A DNA stretch of 63,513 nucleotides, taken from positions 1-63,513 of IMG/VR virus record IMGVR_UViG_3300021964_006691; one strand, written 5' to 3'. This document shows positions 34,340 through 43,141 of the stretch, in pieces. The position numbers and the translations under genes were made by a program. Numbering within the stretch: the first letter of the stretch is position 1; every line of letters starts with the position of its first letter. Below the pieces are notes generated by a model. It was given only the letters and a program-made list of their open reading frames with translations, was not told the DNA's origin and did not search any database. This DNA is from a virus.

Positions 34340-34618
34340 ATGAAATTTACACCAAAGTGTGCAAACGATGGTAAACTTGGTTATGTGTCTGCAGATGGAT
34401 ACTTTAGACCCTGCTGTTGGAGGCCTTTTAAAGATAAAACATTCGATAAAGATGACTTTAACTTATCAAAAGTAACTTTAGATGAAGCCGTAGAAAACAC
34501 AAATCAATGGCTAAAAGAGACGATTAAAAAAGATATAAACGATATAGATCATGTATGTAAGGTACATTGTGTATATAATTTAACATCTAAATATAGCAAC
34601 CAAGATGAGAGGTTGTAA
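34340..34618 (+). CDS. Stand-alone SPASM-like Cys protein
   Basis: 92 residues. KCANDGKLGYVSADGYFRPCCW, read as two Cys blocks (C...GYFRPCC) and a later CKVHC, resembles the auxiliary-cluster (SPASM) domain that normally ends radical SAM enzymes. The ATG at 34340 is chosen because an earlier GTG lies inside the tRNA. It is followed after 2 nt by a radical SAM core gene, so the two may form a split enzyme. Confidence 0.5.
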   Translation: MKFTPKCANDGKLGYVSADGYFRPCCWRPFKDKTFDKDDFNLSKVTLDEAVENTNQWLKETIKKDINDIDHVCKVHCVYNLTSKYSNQDERL

Positions 34619-34620
34619 AA

Positions 34621-35262
34621 GTGTCTAATGAGTACATTAAGCCTAGTAGATTACATCTAGAAATAACTAAAAGATGTACTTTAAAGTGTCCTAAATGCCC
34701 CAGAACGTCATATAAAGGCATGTATGACCCTAATACAGATTTATCTTTAGACACAATAAAGAACCTTGTAGACAAGAATAAATTTAAAACAATCTTGTGT
34801 TGCGGTAATTTTGGAGATCCCATTTATCATCCTCAGGCATTAGAAATATTTAAATATTTGTCAGATAATAGCAACGTTCTAAGTATTAATACGAATGGTA
34901 GCGGTAAAAAACTAAATTGGTGGAAAGATTACTATAATACAATAGGGAAAAAGGATATTACAGTATTTGGTGTTGATGGCTTAAAAGATACAAGTAAATT
35001 ATATAGAGTAAATCAAGATTGGGATAGTGTTTTTCAAGCAATGAAGTTAGGAGCAAAATTAGGCCATAGAGTAGCCTGGCAATGGATACCATTTAGTTTT
35101 AATGAACACCAAATACCACAAGCACGCCTATTAGCAAAAAGACATAATATACATTTTATGCTACTAAAAAGTGAACGATGGGATAAAGATGATCCAATGA
35201 AACCAAACAACAAAGATCTTTACATAGAAAATGAACCTTTTCTTGACAAAATAATAGAATAG
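34621..35262 (+). CDS. Short radical SAM core protein
   Basis: 213 residues from a GTG. CTLKCPKC (CX3CX2C) near residue 20 binds the radical SAM cluster; CGNFGDP takes the place of GGEP, and SINTNGSG follows. It has no C-terminal auxiliary-cluster domain, which the upstream gene may supply. An auxiliary role in peptide or sugar modification is possible. The substrate is unknown. Confidence 0.75.
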   Translation: MSNEYIKPSRLHLEITKRCTLKCPKCPRTSYKGMYDPNTDLSLDTIKNLVDKNKFKTILCCGNFGDPIYHPQALEIFKYLSDNSNVLSINTNGSGKKLNWWKDYYNTIGKKDITVFGVDGLKDTSKLYRVNQDWDSVFQAMKLGAKLGHRVAWQWIPFSFNEHQIPQARLLAKRHNIHFMLLKSERWDKDDPMKPNNKDLYIENEPFLDKIIE

Positions 35263-35270
35263 TGTATCAT
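35243..35270 (+). promoter_or_regulatory. Sigma70-type promoter TTGACA-16-TATCAT
   Basis: TTGACA 35243-35248, TATCAT 35265-35270, 8 nt before the ATG at 35279, so the transcript would begin on or next to the start codon. Confidence 0.7.
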
Positions 35271-35278
35271 ATACAATA

Positions 35279-35689
35279 ATGAATATCAGTATAACAGGTA
35301 GAATTGCAAAAAGAAAGCAAGTAGAAACTTTTATATTTGATAGTCTAGAACACCTTATGCCTAGACTCAGACGAGATATAGACATAGATGTTCGTATAGT
35401 AACACGATGTGATGAAAATCATTATGCATTGTGTTTAGGCGATAAGAATAGTGTGGAAATAGAACTTGCACGTGGTAGTGGTAATACAACATTTACTTTA
35501 AAAGAGATGATGGTGAACCTGGCACATGAATTAGTTCATGCCAAACAGTTTATTAAAGGAGAGTTACACCCTAGTTTAAATAGATGGAAAAAATTAGACT
35601 ATAGTAATACTGCTTACAGTAGACAACCTTGGGAAAAAGAAGCATACTTATTAGAAGATAAATTAGTTGAAAAATTTTGGAATAAATAA
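35279..35689 (+). CDS. Zincin-type metallopeptidase-like protein
   Basis: 136 residues. LAHELVHAKQF carries HExxH; PWEKEAY near the C-terminus offers the third Glu ligand, as in SprT-like and related phage zincins. It may be a peptidase acting on host or phage protein. It is probably early by its promoter and overlaps the next gene (TAATG). Confidence 0.65.
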   Translation: MNISITGRIAKRKQVETFIFDSLEHLMPRLRRDIDIDVRIVTRCDENHYALCLGDKNSVEIELARGSGNTTFTLKEMMVNLAHELVHAKQFIKGELHPSLNRWKKLDYSNTAYSRQPWEKEAYLLEDKLVEKFWNK

Positions 35690-35856
35690 TGGCAAAAGCA
35701 AGTAGAAGAAAAGTAAATAAATCACTTATTAATGGCACAGGTAAAAAATGCACATCAATAGGTAAAGGTGGTAGAGGACGCAAAGTAAAAATTGCTATGT
35801 CTACTATGAACAAAGGTAAAAAACGTTCTATGTCTATTAATAGAGGTCAAGGATAA
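35689..35856 (+). CDS. Small basic protein
   Basis: 55 residues, 15 or more Lys/Arg (MAKASRRKVNKSL; RGRKVKIAMSTMNKGKKRS). A nucleic-acid-binding role is likely from charge only. It is coupled to the zincin gene, and the late promoter of the deformylase overlaps its stop. Confidence 0.5.
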   Translation: MAKASRRKVNKSLINGTGKKCTSIGKGGRGRKVKIAMSTMNKGKKRSMSINRGQG

Positions 35857-35862
35857 TAAATA
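35855..35862 (+). promoter_or_regulatory. Late promoter AATAAATA, 5 nt before ATG
   Basis: AATAAATA overlaps the upstream stop and ends 5 nt before the deformylase ATG at 35868. Confidence 0.6.
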
Positions 35863-35867
35863 AACGT

Positions 35868-36413
35868 ATGTTAGAACCTTCAGATAAATGGCTATGTAAA
35901 TTAGTAGAACCTAAGCATCCTGCACTCCACAGACCTGCGAATATAGATCCATTTTCTGCTCCAGATGATGCCAATTGGGCTCAAAGAGAAGTAGATATGT
36001 TTGAGCTCATGCATAAAAGAATTGGCATAGGCTTGGCAAGTCCTCAAATCGGTAACAGTTACAATATGTTTGTAATGAATATGAAAGATACTGGAGATGT
36101 AGGTGTTTATAACCCTAAGATAATTGAGTTTAGTGAAGAGACTATTTTAATGGAAGAGGGTTGTTTAACATTTCCATTACTATTTGTACACATTACCAGA
36201 CCAGAAAAGGTAAAAGTTAGTTACACATTGTATGATGGAGTAACAGAAGTAGAAGGTTGGCTAGAAGGAATGGATGCCAGATGTTTTCAACATGAATACG
36301 AACATTTGCAGGGTGATCTTTTTATAGATAAAGTAAGTGAATTTAAGTTGCAGAGAGCAATGAAAAAACGAGAAAAATATCTTAAAGAAATCCAACGCAA
36401 AGTCAAGATATGA
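35868..36413 (+). CDS. def: Peptide deformylase
   Basis: 181 residues with the three deformylase motifs: GIGLASPQIG, EEGCLTFP (Cys ligand; Thr instead of the usual Ser) and QHEYEHLQG (HExxH metal ligands and catalytic Glu). It removes formyl groups from new proteins. Deformylase genes are common in marine myoviruses. It overlaps the GH6 gene by ATGA. Confidence 0.92.
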   Translation: MLEPSDKWLCKLVEPKHPALHRPANIDPFSAPDDANWAQREVDMFELMHKRIGIGLASPQIGNSYNMFVMNMKDTGDVGVYNPKIIEFSEETILMEEGCLTFPLLFVHITRPEKVKVSYTLYDGVTEVEGWLEGMDARCFQHEYEHLQGDLFIDKVSEFKLQRAMKKREKYLKEIQRKVKI

Positions 36414-37252
36414 TCAATTATCCTTTTTGGGTAAATGACTTCGATAGAGTCAAAGACCACAGACTTACCCATCCAGACGTAGCAAAAATATTTGAGCAAC
36501 CTGTTGCATTTTGGTACGGCGCCAAAAAAAATAAAAATGCTAATAAAAACTTAGATAAAAGTCTTAAACGACTATTAAAAAGAACCTTACCTGGATTACC
36601 TTATTTTGTTTTATATAACTTACCTAATAGAGATATAGGACAATACAGTAAAGGAGGCGCCGGAGATGCCACAGAGTATCTTTTATTCCTCCAAGAGTTT
36701 TGTAAAGGTATTAAAGGGCATAGTCCTATAATTATATATGAGCCTGATGCCTTACCACATACTACAATGATGACGCCCAAAGAAGCTCAGTATCGCATTA
36801 ATTTAATGAAGGCAGGTATTGATGTGCTTACAGAAGAAAGCGATGCATTAGTGTACATAGACATTGGCCATAGTAATTGGCTAAGCCCAGAACAAGCATC
36901 AGAGCTAATTTCCAGTGTATCTAACGACAAAGTAAGAGGGTTTAGTGTTAATGTAAGTAATTATAGAACTACAATAGAATCAGCCAAATGGGCAAATAAA
37001 ATATGTGAGCACAGACCTATGGATCAATATGTGATAGATACTAGTCGTAACGGCAATGGCCCACATGGTAATAACTGGTGTAATCCCCCTGGAAGAGCAG
37101 TAGGCGAACCACCTACATGCAATACAGGATTAGAAAAATGTGATGCATTTCTTTGGGTAAAGATTCCTGGAGAATCAGATGGTAAAGGCAATGGTGGACC
37201 CAGAGCTGGTAAGTTTTGGCCTGAAATGGCAACAGAATTAATTAAAAATTAA
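36410..37252 (+). CDS. Glycoside hydrolase family 6 enzyme
   Basis: 280 residues. The GH6 blocks are present in order: FVLYNLPNRDIGQYSKGG with catalytic-acid D75, IIYEPDALPH with D113, YIDIGHSNWLSP, FSVNVSNY, VIDTSRNGNGP, WCNPPGRAVG, and WVKIPGESDG with D257. GH6 enzymes invert beta-1,4-glucan bonds. It lacks a signal peptide and a carbohydrate-binding module. It is coupled to the deformylase by ATGA. A capsule or glucan target, in a virion or at lysis, is inferred. Confidence 0.88.
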   Translation: MINYPFWVNDFDRVKDHRLTHPDVAKIFEQPVAFWYGAKKNKNANKNLDKSLKRLLKRTLPGLPYFVLYNLPNRDIGQYSKGGAGDATEYLLFLQEFCKGIKGHSPIIIYEPDALPHTTMMTPKEAQYRINLMKAGIDVLTEESDALVYIDIGHSNWLSPEQASELISSVSNDKVRGFSVNVSNYRTTIESAKWANKICEHRPMDQYVIDTSRNGNGPHGNNWCNPPGRAVGEPPTCNTGLEKCDAFLWVKIPGESDGKGNGGPRAGKFWPEMATELIKN

Positions 37253-37635
37253 CTAACACCACTAGGATCTTGATCATCCATGTCTGGCATATCAGGTTTC
37301 TCAGGCATTTCTTTATTATCTCCCCTTGGTGCATTTAATTCTGCATCTAAATAGTTTCTAGCACCGTCTAAATAATTTTGTGCTTTCACTATTTTACTTT
37401 GCCACCAATGTGGGAAATCTGAATCTGGTAAATCTTTTAACATTTTGTGCATGTCTATAGAAGCCTTACCTATTAAGTATAAGTTCTTCATTAACATGCC
37501 TCTTTCGTTATCTACATGTCCAACAGCAACCTTTTCAACCTCACCTTCGCCTGTGTCTGATTTGTAATCAACTCCAGGCTCGCCATCTTCGTTTACTATT
37601 CCTGCTAATTTTTGTAATCTATCTATTTCGTTCAT
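37249..37635 (-). CDS. Hypothetical virion-type protein with LAGI motif
   Basis: 128 residues. MNEIDRLQKLAGIVNEDGE carries the L-x-KLAG[LI] motif found twice in the 38895-40733 protein. The C-terminus is acidic and Pro/Met-rich. A late promoter ends 5 nt before the ATG. It converges with the GH6 gene, overlapping 4 nt. Function unknown. Confidence 0.5.
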   Translation of the reverse strand: MNEIDRLQKLAGIVNEDGEPGVDYKSDTGEGEVEKVAVGHVDNERGMLMKNLYLIGKASIDMHKMLKDLPDSDFPHWWQSKIVKAQNYLDGARNYLDAELNAPRGDNKEMPEKPDMPDMDDQDPSGVS

Positions 37636-37636
37636 A

Positions 37637-38848
37637 CTAGTATTTATCTAATTCTGCAATTAAACCTTTTAATGGTTCTAATCTTGTTAGTAATTTTCTA
37701 TTGTGTTTTAAATGGCCTAAAGCAATTTCAGAGTTAAGTATGCTACTCAGCTCATCTATACTCATATTATTAATAACATGAAGTAAATTGAAGTCATTAT
37801 GTAAGTAATGATGGTATGATGTTACAGGTATTTTGTTATATTCAAATAAATGTTTAAATGTTTTATAGCCTAAACTTTCTAAATACTTTTCCAGTGGATA
37901 TGATATATGTAAAAAAGGTATTCCATACCAAAAGTTTTTATATGTCTTTTCTGTTAGGAAAAAATTATTTTTACCACTTTCAGAACTACTGTATAATATA
38001 GAAGGATTATCTCTAGATGCTGTTGTTTCAACAAAAATATTAAAGGCACATCTATTATATATTTCATCATCCATACACCATTCATCATTAGTCATATAGT
38101 CATCATAAATTATAGGAGTACTAAATAATTCAAAGTTAGTTTCTATGTTATACTCTTTACATGCTAGTTCTAAATGGCTATCCCATTTATTATCACTTCC
38201 TTCATTGTGCCAGGAATATATAGACTTTTTATTCATTTTATTATGTATAAAAAAAGCATGAACTATTTTTCTAAAATATCTGGCATTTTTTTGCAGTAAA
38301 CAGTAATGTAGATCAAAATTCCTATGTTTTATTTCAGGTGGCGGGATATTTTTACCTGATTGATGTATCATAAAACTTGTACTAAATCCGTCATAAGAAA
38401 AAATTTCTATTTTTTCAAATTCAGGTATATAGTTACTGCAATCTATGTCAGATATAAACTCTCCTGTGAGCCATTGTTCTCTAAAGAACTCTTGAGGATT
38501 ACATGACGTAATTAGTTTTATATTACAAGCAGGTACGCCCTTATCAATTAGTTTAATAAGGTATTCTATAAATGGTACATTTATGAAATCTTCTATGATT
38601 GTATCAAGTATTAGTATATTTTTATTATTGCTAACAGATTTCTCAACAACCTGTTCTATCATTTCTTCACTTATGTGATCGTATGTCTGATTGCCAGCAT
38701 ACGAAAATATCATACAGGGATAGTAAGCATTGTCTGTAAACTCTGCTTTTAAATTTAATTTTTCGTTATAAGTTTTTATATGGCCATATAAAGTTTTATG
38801 GATTAATACTTCAGATGGAGCAAAGAACTTGTCGTATATAGGTAGCAT
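37637..38848 (-). CDS. Glycosyltransferase-like protein
   Basis: About 403 residues from the ATG at 38848 (a TTG at 38854 adds two). The C-terminal part has FFLTEKTYKNFWYGIPFL and LGYKTF, like the acceptor/donor region of fucosyltransferase-like phage and bacterial proteins. The N-terminal half is unrecognised. A weak late-like octamer (minus strand ACTAAATA, 38856-38863) lies 7 nt upstream. Sugar transfer is inferred. Confidence 0.5.
   Translation of the reverse strand: MLPIYDKFFAPSEVLIHKTLYGHIKTYNEKLNLKAEFTDNAYYPCMIFSYAGNQTYDHISEEMIEQVVEKSVSNNKNILILDTIIEDFINVPFIEYLIKLIDKGVPACNIKLITSCNPQEFFREQWLTGEFISDIDCSNYIPEFEKIEIFSYDGFSTSFMIHQSGKNIPPPEIKHRNFDLHYCLLQKNARYFRKIVHAFFIHNKMNKKSIYSWHNEGSDNKWDSHLELACKEYNIETNFELFSTPIIYDDYMTNDEWCMDDEIYNRCAFNIFVETTASRDNPSILYSSSESGKNNFFLTEKTYKNFWYGIPFLHISYPLEKYLESLGYKTFKHLFEYNKIPVTSYHHYLHNDFNLLHVINNMSIDELSSILNSEIALGHLKHNRKLLTRLEPLKGLIAELDKY
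37641..37648 (-). promoter_or_regulatory. Minus-strand late promoter GATAAATA, 5 nt before ATG
   Basis: The minus strand reads GATAAATA, CTAGT, ATG, the same 5-nt spacing as the plus-strand cases. Confidence 0.65.
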
Positions 38849-38894
38849 ATACAACTATTTAGTTTTTAAGTATGAGATTTTTTACTATTGCGGT

Positions 38895-40733
38895 TTAACT
38901 ACAGCCACATGATGAGCAAGCCATCAGTTTATGTTTTTTATTACCACATTTAGGACATTCGCCTTCTTCTAAACCTGCTAATTTTTTAAGTTCTTCCATT
39001 GCGGCTTCTAATGCCTTATTACCAGTATCTTCAACAGATTCTTCGTAGTCTGCATCTGCAGGTTCCATACCATCTGCGGCATCCTGACTGATGTCATGTG
39101 CGGCTGGTTCAAGTACCTCTTCTCTGTACTTCTCAAAAGTTTCCTCGTAGTTATCTTTGTGGAGAAAGTCAGGAGCAATATGTTGTTGCATATCATCTAT
39201 TAATTCTTCTTCTTTTTGTCCAACATAGTCCATAAGATCTTCATCACTCATGTCACTAATAGACTGTTCAGAAGGTTGTGATTCATTAACACTTTCGTCT
39301 TTTTTATGTTTACCGATATATTTTTTGTATGCGGCTTCGTTATCGTCTATTTCTTCTTGTGAAGGTTCATTTGGGTCGTCATCAAATTGTACATACCCGG
39401 AACCATTACAATGTTTACAGTCTTCATCTTTTCCATCACAATGGTAGCAGTCCCCACCTTCTGCAATTTCTTCATCCTCTTCAACGCCATCTTCACACTT
39501 TGCCATTTCTTTGCACTTGCTACAACGACCTACATTATCTTCAATTTCGCCTTCGATAGGAGCATCACAGCAATTACTGACTTTATCTTTTCCTTCTTCA
39601 ATACCGTAGTCTGATTTAATGTCTGATAAGTCTAAACTTTCTTCAGGCATTTCTGGCTCATCGTCTATTACTGGTGAGTCATCACCTGCTTCTAAATCCA
39701 TTTCTTTAATTGCTTTCTTTACAACTTCCATTGTAAATTTTTTATCATCATCACTAAGTTTAGTAATTCCGCCTTCTTCTTTTTCTAATTGTTTAATTAT
39801 GTTATTAAGTTTTTCGCCTGCTTGTAGTCCGTTATCATTTGCAGGTGAAATTCGTTCGTTGATCTCAGCCAGTAAGTTTGCTGGGCTTCTTAAAAGTGCC
39901 TGTATAAACTCCTCTTTCTTAACTTCAGGATCATTTACATCTGAACCTTCAGGAAATCTGTTTGCTATACTGTGAAAAGAAGAACTTTTGCTAGGTGGTG
40001 TAAACTCAATATCCTTTACTTCCACATTAGTTTCAAATTCTACAGGAGCATTTTCTTGGACTTCTAATCCTGCTAATTTCATTAATATATTTAAATCTTC
40101 GCTCATTTTTTCACCTACTATTTTATCATATATGAGATTAAAAACTGTCTCGTTATATTCTTTAAATTGCTTTTCAAAAACCTGTTTAGCAGATTCTTTA
40201 TCTGGACTATTTTTTAAAGCATTTCTAAATGCACTTGCACTTTCAACTTCACCATCACTTTCTATGTTAGGCACTTCAAATAAGTAACCTCTCTTATCCA
40301 TTGTTTGTGGTGTATCACCAATACTATTTATCATTTGATAGTATTTTGGTTCAAATTCTCCAGTATCCTTATTAGCTCTAACCTTCATATCTAACCCAGT
40401 ATCAGGATCTATGTTGTTCATAGCAAATCTGGTATTCATATCCTTTTCGCCCACAGCAAAGATCACTATAGTATCACTGTGATCAAATTGATTATAAAAT
40501 GTATGTACATAAGGCTGTTGAGCCTCTAATACTCTTTCGGGGGCTATACCCTGTGCCTGAGCAATCATTTGTTTTTGTTTAAAATTAAAGGGAGACTTTT
40601 CTTCGTCAACTTTGTTAGATGTTCCTATGTAAACTTCATAGTCTTTGAAATGTGTTTTAAGGTAATCAAATACTTTCACATGATGTGATAGCATGGGCTG
40701 AAATCTACCTGGATATATAACAACCTTTTTCAT
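38895..40733 (-). CDS. Nucleotidyltransferase with Zn-ribbon tail
   Basis: 612 residues. Residues 1-190 form a cytidylyltransferase-like domain (YPGRFQPMLSHH for the HxGH site, SASAFRN for the ISSTxxR site). The rest is acidic with Cys clusters: CCDAPIEG/CSKCKEMAKC, a DnaJ-like CYHCDG/CKHCNGSGY, and a terminal CPKCGNK/CSSCGC. Two LAGL motifs (MKLAGLEVQE, KKLAGLEEGE) flank the middle. It lies in a late minus-strand block, so a virion-packaged enzyme is possible. The nucleotide substrate is unknown. Confidence 0.65.
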   Translation of the reverse strand: MKKVVIYPGRFQPMLSHHVKVFDYLKTHFKDYEVYIGTSNKVDEEKSPFNFKQKQMIAQAQGIAPERVLEAQQPYVHTFYNQFDHSDTIVIFAVGEKDMNTRFAMNNIDPDTGLDMKVRANKDTGEFEPKYYQMINSIGDTPQTMDKRGYLFEVPNIESDGEVESASAFRNALKNSPDKESAKQVFEKQFKEYNETVFNLIYDKIVGEKMSEDLNILMKLAGLEVQENAPVEFETNVEVKDIEFTPPSKSSSFHSIANRFPEGSDVNDPEVKKEEFIQALLRSPANLLAEINERISPANDNGLQAGEKLNNIIKQLEKEEGGITKLSDDDKKFTMEVVKKAIKEMDLEAGDDSPVIDDEPEMPEESLDLSDIKSDYGIEEGKDKVSNCCDAPIEGEIEDNVGRCSKCKEMAKCEDGVEEDEEIAEGGDCYHCDGKDEDCKHCNGSGYVQFDDDPNEPSQEEIDDNEAAYKKYIGKHKKDESVNESQPSEQSISDMSDEDLMDYVGQKEEELIDDMQQHIAPDFLHKDNYEETFEKYREEVLEPAAHDISQDAADGMEPADADYEESVEDTGNKALEAAMEELKKLAGLEEGECPKCGNKKHKLMACSSCGCS

Positions 40734-40740
40734 TTAGATC

Positions 40741-42666
40741 TTACCACTTACGGCAAGACCAATATCTGGCCTTTGTCTTTGGTCCTGGATTGTCGCAATT
40801 ATGTCTTGCTCTGAAACTTTTCCTGGCTTTGGGATTGCTCTTTCTGATACGCATTGTCTTACGTTTTGCTGATGTTCCACCGTGTCCAAAATTTACTTTT
40901 TTTACATTTCCTGTTTTAGGATCTTTAACATAAACTTTAAACTTCTTAACATCTCCACGCATAGGCTTATTAAGTTTAACTTTACGTCCTTGGTATTCTG
41001 CTTCAAATGTATGTTCTTGATCTTCACTGTAGCCTAATACTCCAAACTCTTCGTGGAAGTCTTTATTGTCTTCTAATGTGATTTCATCTTCTCTAATTTT
41101 ATGGACCCTACCATCGAGTTTGTCTTCTTCATCACTGGTTACACCATCAGGATGTCCCAGGTTTCTGTTATCTATATAGTCAGCATTGCAATTACAATGT
41201 GGGCAATCTGATGGACACTCACAGTCTTTTCTTTCTACATCTGCACCACAACACTTATCTGAGCAATGTGTATCTCTTTTGTTTTCTGATAGTTTAACAC
41301 CATAAATCATTTTAGCAACATCTTTAACCATGTCTGCCATTTCTGAGTTTTGGCTTTCCAGTTCAGCATATAGTTCTGCGGCTGACATTTCAGTCCAGCG
41401 ATTCTCATCACCTAATGCTTTGGCAATCATTTTTGCTACTGCTGATTCTGAAGCATCGCCTTCTGCATCTTCTGGAAGTTTAACACCTTTTAATCTAGCG
41501 GCTTGGTTTTTTCTCAAACGGATTAATTCTCTATGTGCTCTACTACTAGGATCTACCTCTTCTGGACCGCCCGGGTAAGTTCCATCAGTTCCCACAAACA
41601 TTCCCTTTTCAGGTTTAAATACATATTCTTTGCCATTAGGAAGTTTTACTATATCAGCAAGATCTAAACTTTGAAAAGGACGCCCTTCTGTTTTAATACC
41701 AGATAGATGTTTAAGTAATTCAAGTTCTATTTTCTTCTTCTCTTCTTTTTTCTCTGATTTTTTAATTTTTTTGTCGTGTTTATCAATATTATCTGTAGCG
41801 AATGTTTGATCTATTGTGCCTTCTTCAAAATTAACATCTTCTTTAGTTAATCCTGCGGCTTTCATACCTTTAGCAACTAAACTGGCTCTTTGTGCCCTGC
41901 CCATATGCGGATAATCTACAGCCATTTGTTGCATAGCCATTCTGGGATCATCCATGCCTTTAACCATATTAGCAATTTGTTTTACGATTTCTTCATCGCC
42001 TGGGTAATTTGCTTTAGCATCATCTCTGTCTGCTTTACGTTTGTCATGTTTAATAATTTCTGCCCAGTTAGGTAAGCCATCATCGTTTTGCGTCATCTCG
42101 CCGCCATCACAACCAAAGTTACCCCAGCCATAACAACTGTCTTCACCGTTCTCTTCGTCACCATCCATGCAACTGCTACCAGCACACTCAGGACATATAC
42201 CATCTACCACAGTTTCTTTCTGCCAATCATGTCTGCAGTCGTCTGTAGCATCTTTTAAATCTTTAAATGCTTCTTGTCTTTGTTCAGCATCATAGTAATC
42301 ATCTGGTGTGCCAATCATATCGTCTGACAGATCTGGCATATCCATTTCTTCTAAATCTATATGTTGTTCTTGTATGCCCTCAACTATTTCAAAATCATCA
42401 CTACTAGTGCCAGTATAACGTGATGCTGTTCCACCATGTTGAGCCTTTGCTTTGTCTATTGCACTCTTGCTATGCATAGCAGTAACTTTATATTCTTTAC
42501 CACTTGATTTATGTTTAACTGTATAATGTTGGAAGGATTCTTCAACAGATTCTGATTTCTTTTTTGCTTTGCCTTTTTTGATCTGTTTGCCTAAGCAACC
42601 TGACTCACTAGGCTCCTGAAAGCCTGATCCGATTTTAATGTTTTCGAAGAAGTTTACTAGTTTCAT
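40741..42666 (-). CDS. Large Cys/Lys-rich putative internal virion protein
   Basis: 641 residues. It starts MKLVNFFEN, like a capsid-targeting peptide. Residues 45-100 hold a small domain (HYTVKHKSSGKEYKV). Several Cys clusters follow (CPECAGSSC; CSDKCCGADV; CECPSDCPHCNC). The C-terminus is a strongly basic module (FGHGGTSAKRKTMRIRKS, RARHNCDNPG, ARYWSC) seen at the ends of many marine phage proteins. A late promoter lies 6 nt before the ATG. A packaged DNA-binding protein is inferred. Confidence 0.6.
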   Translation of the reverse strand: MKLVNFFENIKIGSGFQEPSESGCLGKQIKKGKAKKKSESVEESFQHYTVKHKSSGKEYKVTAMHSKSAIDKAKAQHGGTASRYTGTSSDDFEIVEGIQEQHIDLEEMDMPDLSDDMIGTPDDYYDAEQRQEAFKDLKDATDDCRHDWQKETVVDGICPECAGSSCMDGDEENGEDSCYGWGNFGCDGGEMTQNDDGLPNWAEIIKHDKRKADRDDAKANYPGDEEIVKQIANMVKGMDDPRMAMQQMAVDYPHMGRAQRASLVAKGMKAAGLTKEDVNFEEGTIDQTFATDNIDKHDKKIKKSEKKEEKKKIELELLKHLSGIKTEGRPFQSLDLADIVKLPNGKEYVFKPEKGMFVGTDGTYPGGPEEVDPSSRAHRELIRLRKNQAARLKGVKLPEDAEGDASESAVAKMIAKALGDENRWTEMSAAELYAELESQNSEMADMVKDVAKMIYGVKLSENKRDTHCSDKCCGADVERKDCECPSDCPHCNCNADYIDNRNLGHPDGVTSDEEDKLDGRVHKIREDEITLEDNKDFHEEFGVLGYSEDQEHTFEAEYQGRKVKLNKPMRGDVKKFKVYVKDPKTGNVKKVNFGHGGTSAKRKTMRIRKSNPKARKSFRARHNCDNPGPKTKARYWSCRKW

Positions 42667-42672
42667 GTAAAC

Positions 42673-42680
42673 TATTTATC
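42673..42680 (-). promoter_or_regulatory. Minus-strand late promoter GATAAATA, 6 nt before ATG
   Basis: The minus strand reads GATAAATA, GTTTAC, ATG at 42666. Confidence 0.6.
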
Positions 42681-42686
42681 ACTTTT

Positions 42687-42893
42687 TTAGTCTTCGCTAG
42701 GAGTTTTCCATACGATGTCTATACCGCGTCTAGCAAGTTCATTCATACATTTTTGTTTAATTTTAGGCTTTTGACCATTATTAATGTAATCGAATAACTC
42801 GTCTTTAGATATGTTTTTGATGTAAAAGTTTTGTGTTACCCTGCCTTGGCCTTTGACCATTGTTGTCTGACTGGGTTTAAATTTTGTTGGCAT
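42687..42893 (-). CDS. Small conserved myovirus protein
   Basis: 68 residues (MPTKFKPSQTTMVKGQGRVT, then ISKDELFDYINNG), resembling a small conserved protein of cyanomyoviruses. It has a strong AGGAGT ribosome-binding site and a late promoter 25 nt upstream. Function unknown. Confidence 0.6.
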   Translation of the reverse strand: MPTKFKPSQTTMVKGQGRVTQNFYIKNISKDELFDYINNGQKPKIKQKCMNELARRGIDIVWKTPSED

Positions 42894-42918
42894 GACTACT
42901 CCTAATTTATTAAAACAG

Positions 42919-42926
42919 TATTTATC
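42919..42926 (-). promoter_or_regulatory. Minus-strand late promoter GATAAATA
   Basis: TATTTATC on the plus strand, 25 nt upstream of the 42893 start, with a normal Shine-Dalgarno leader. Confidence 0.6.
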
Positions 42927-42950
42927 TAATTAGGAGTAATCAATAATATG

Positions 42951-43133
42951 TTAGCCTTCTTTTTTAACTAGTGTGTAGATTCCGTAACCTAATCCTACCC
43001 AAGCGGCTAATTTTACTATGCCACCAAATAGTATTATGCTACCTGATATTGCAATTAGAGCAATTCCATCTAGACTTGTTCTCTCACCTACTCTGTCTGT
43101 GATCCAATCTTTTGCTAATGTTATATATTTCAT
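42951..43133 (-). CDS. Small membrane protein
   Basis: 60 residues with two hydrophobic helices (GIALIAISGSIILFGGIVKL, WVGLGYGIYTLV). Size and topology resemble the 50054 protein. A holin-like role is possible but unproven. An AGGATT site precedes the ATG. Confidence 0.5.
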   Translation of the reverse strand: MKYITLAKDWITDRVGERTSLDGIALIAISGSIILFGGIVKLAAWVGLGYGIYTLVKKEG

Positions 43134-43141
43134 AATTAATC

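Noticed and set aside
35681-35688. AATAAATA directly before the ATG at 35689
   Set aside because: There is no spacing to allow a start before the codon, and the sequence is the Asn-Lys-stop end of the zincin gene.
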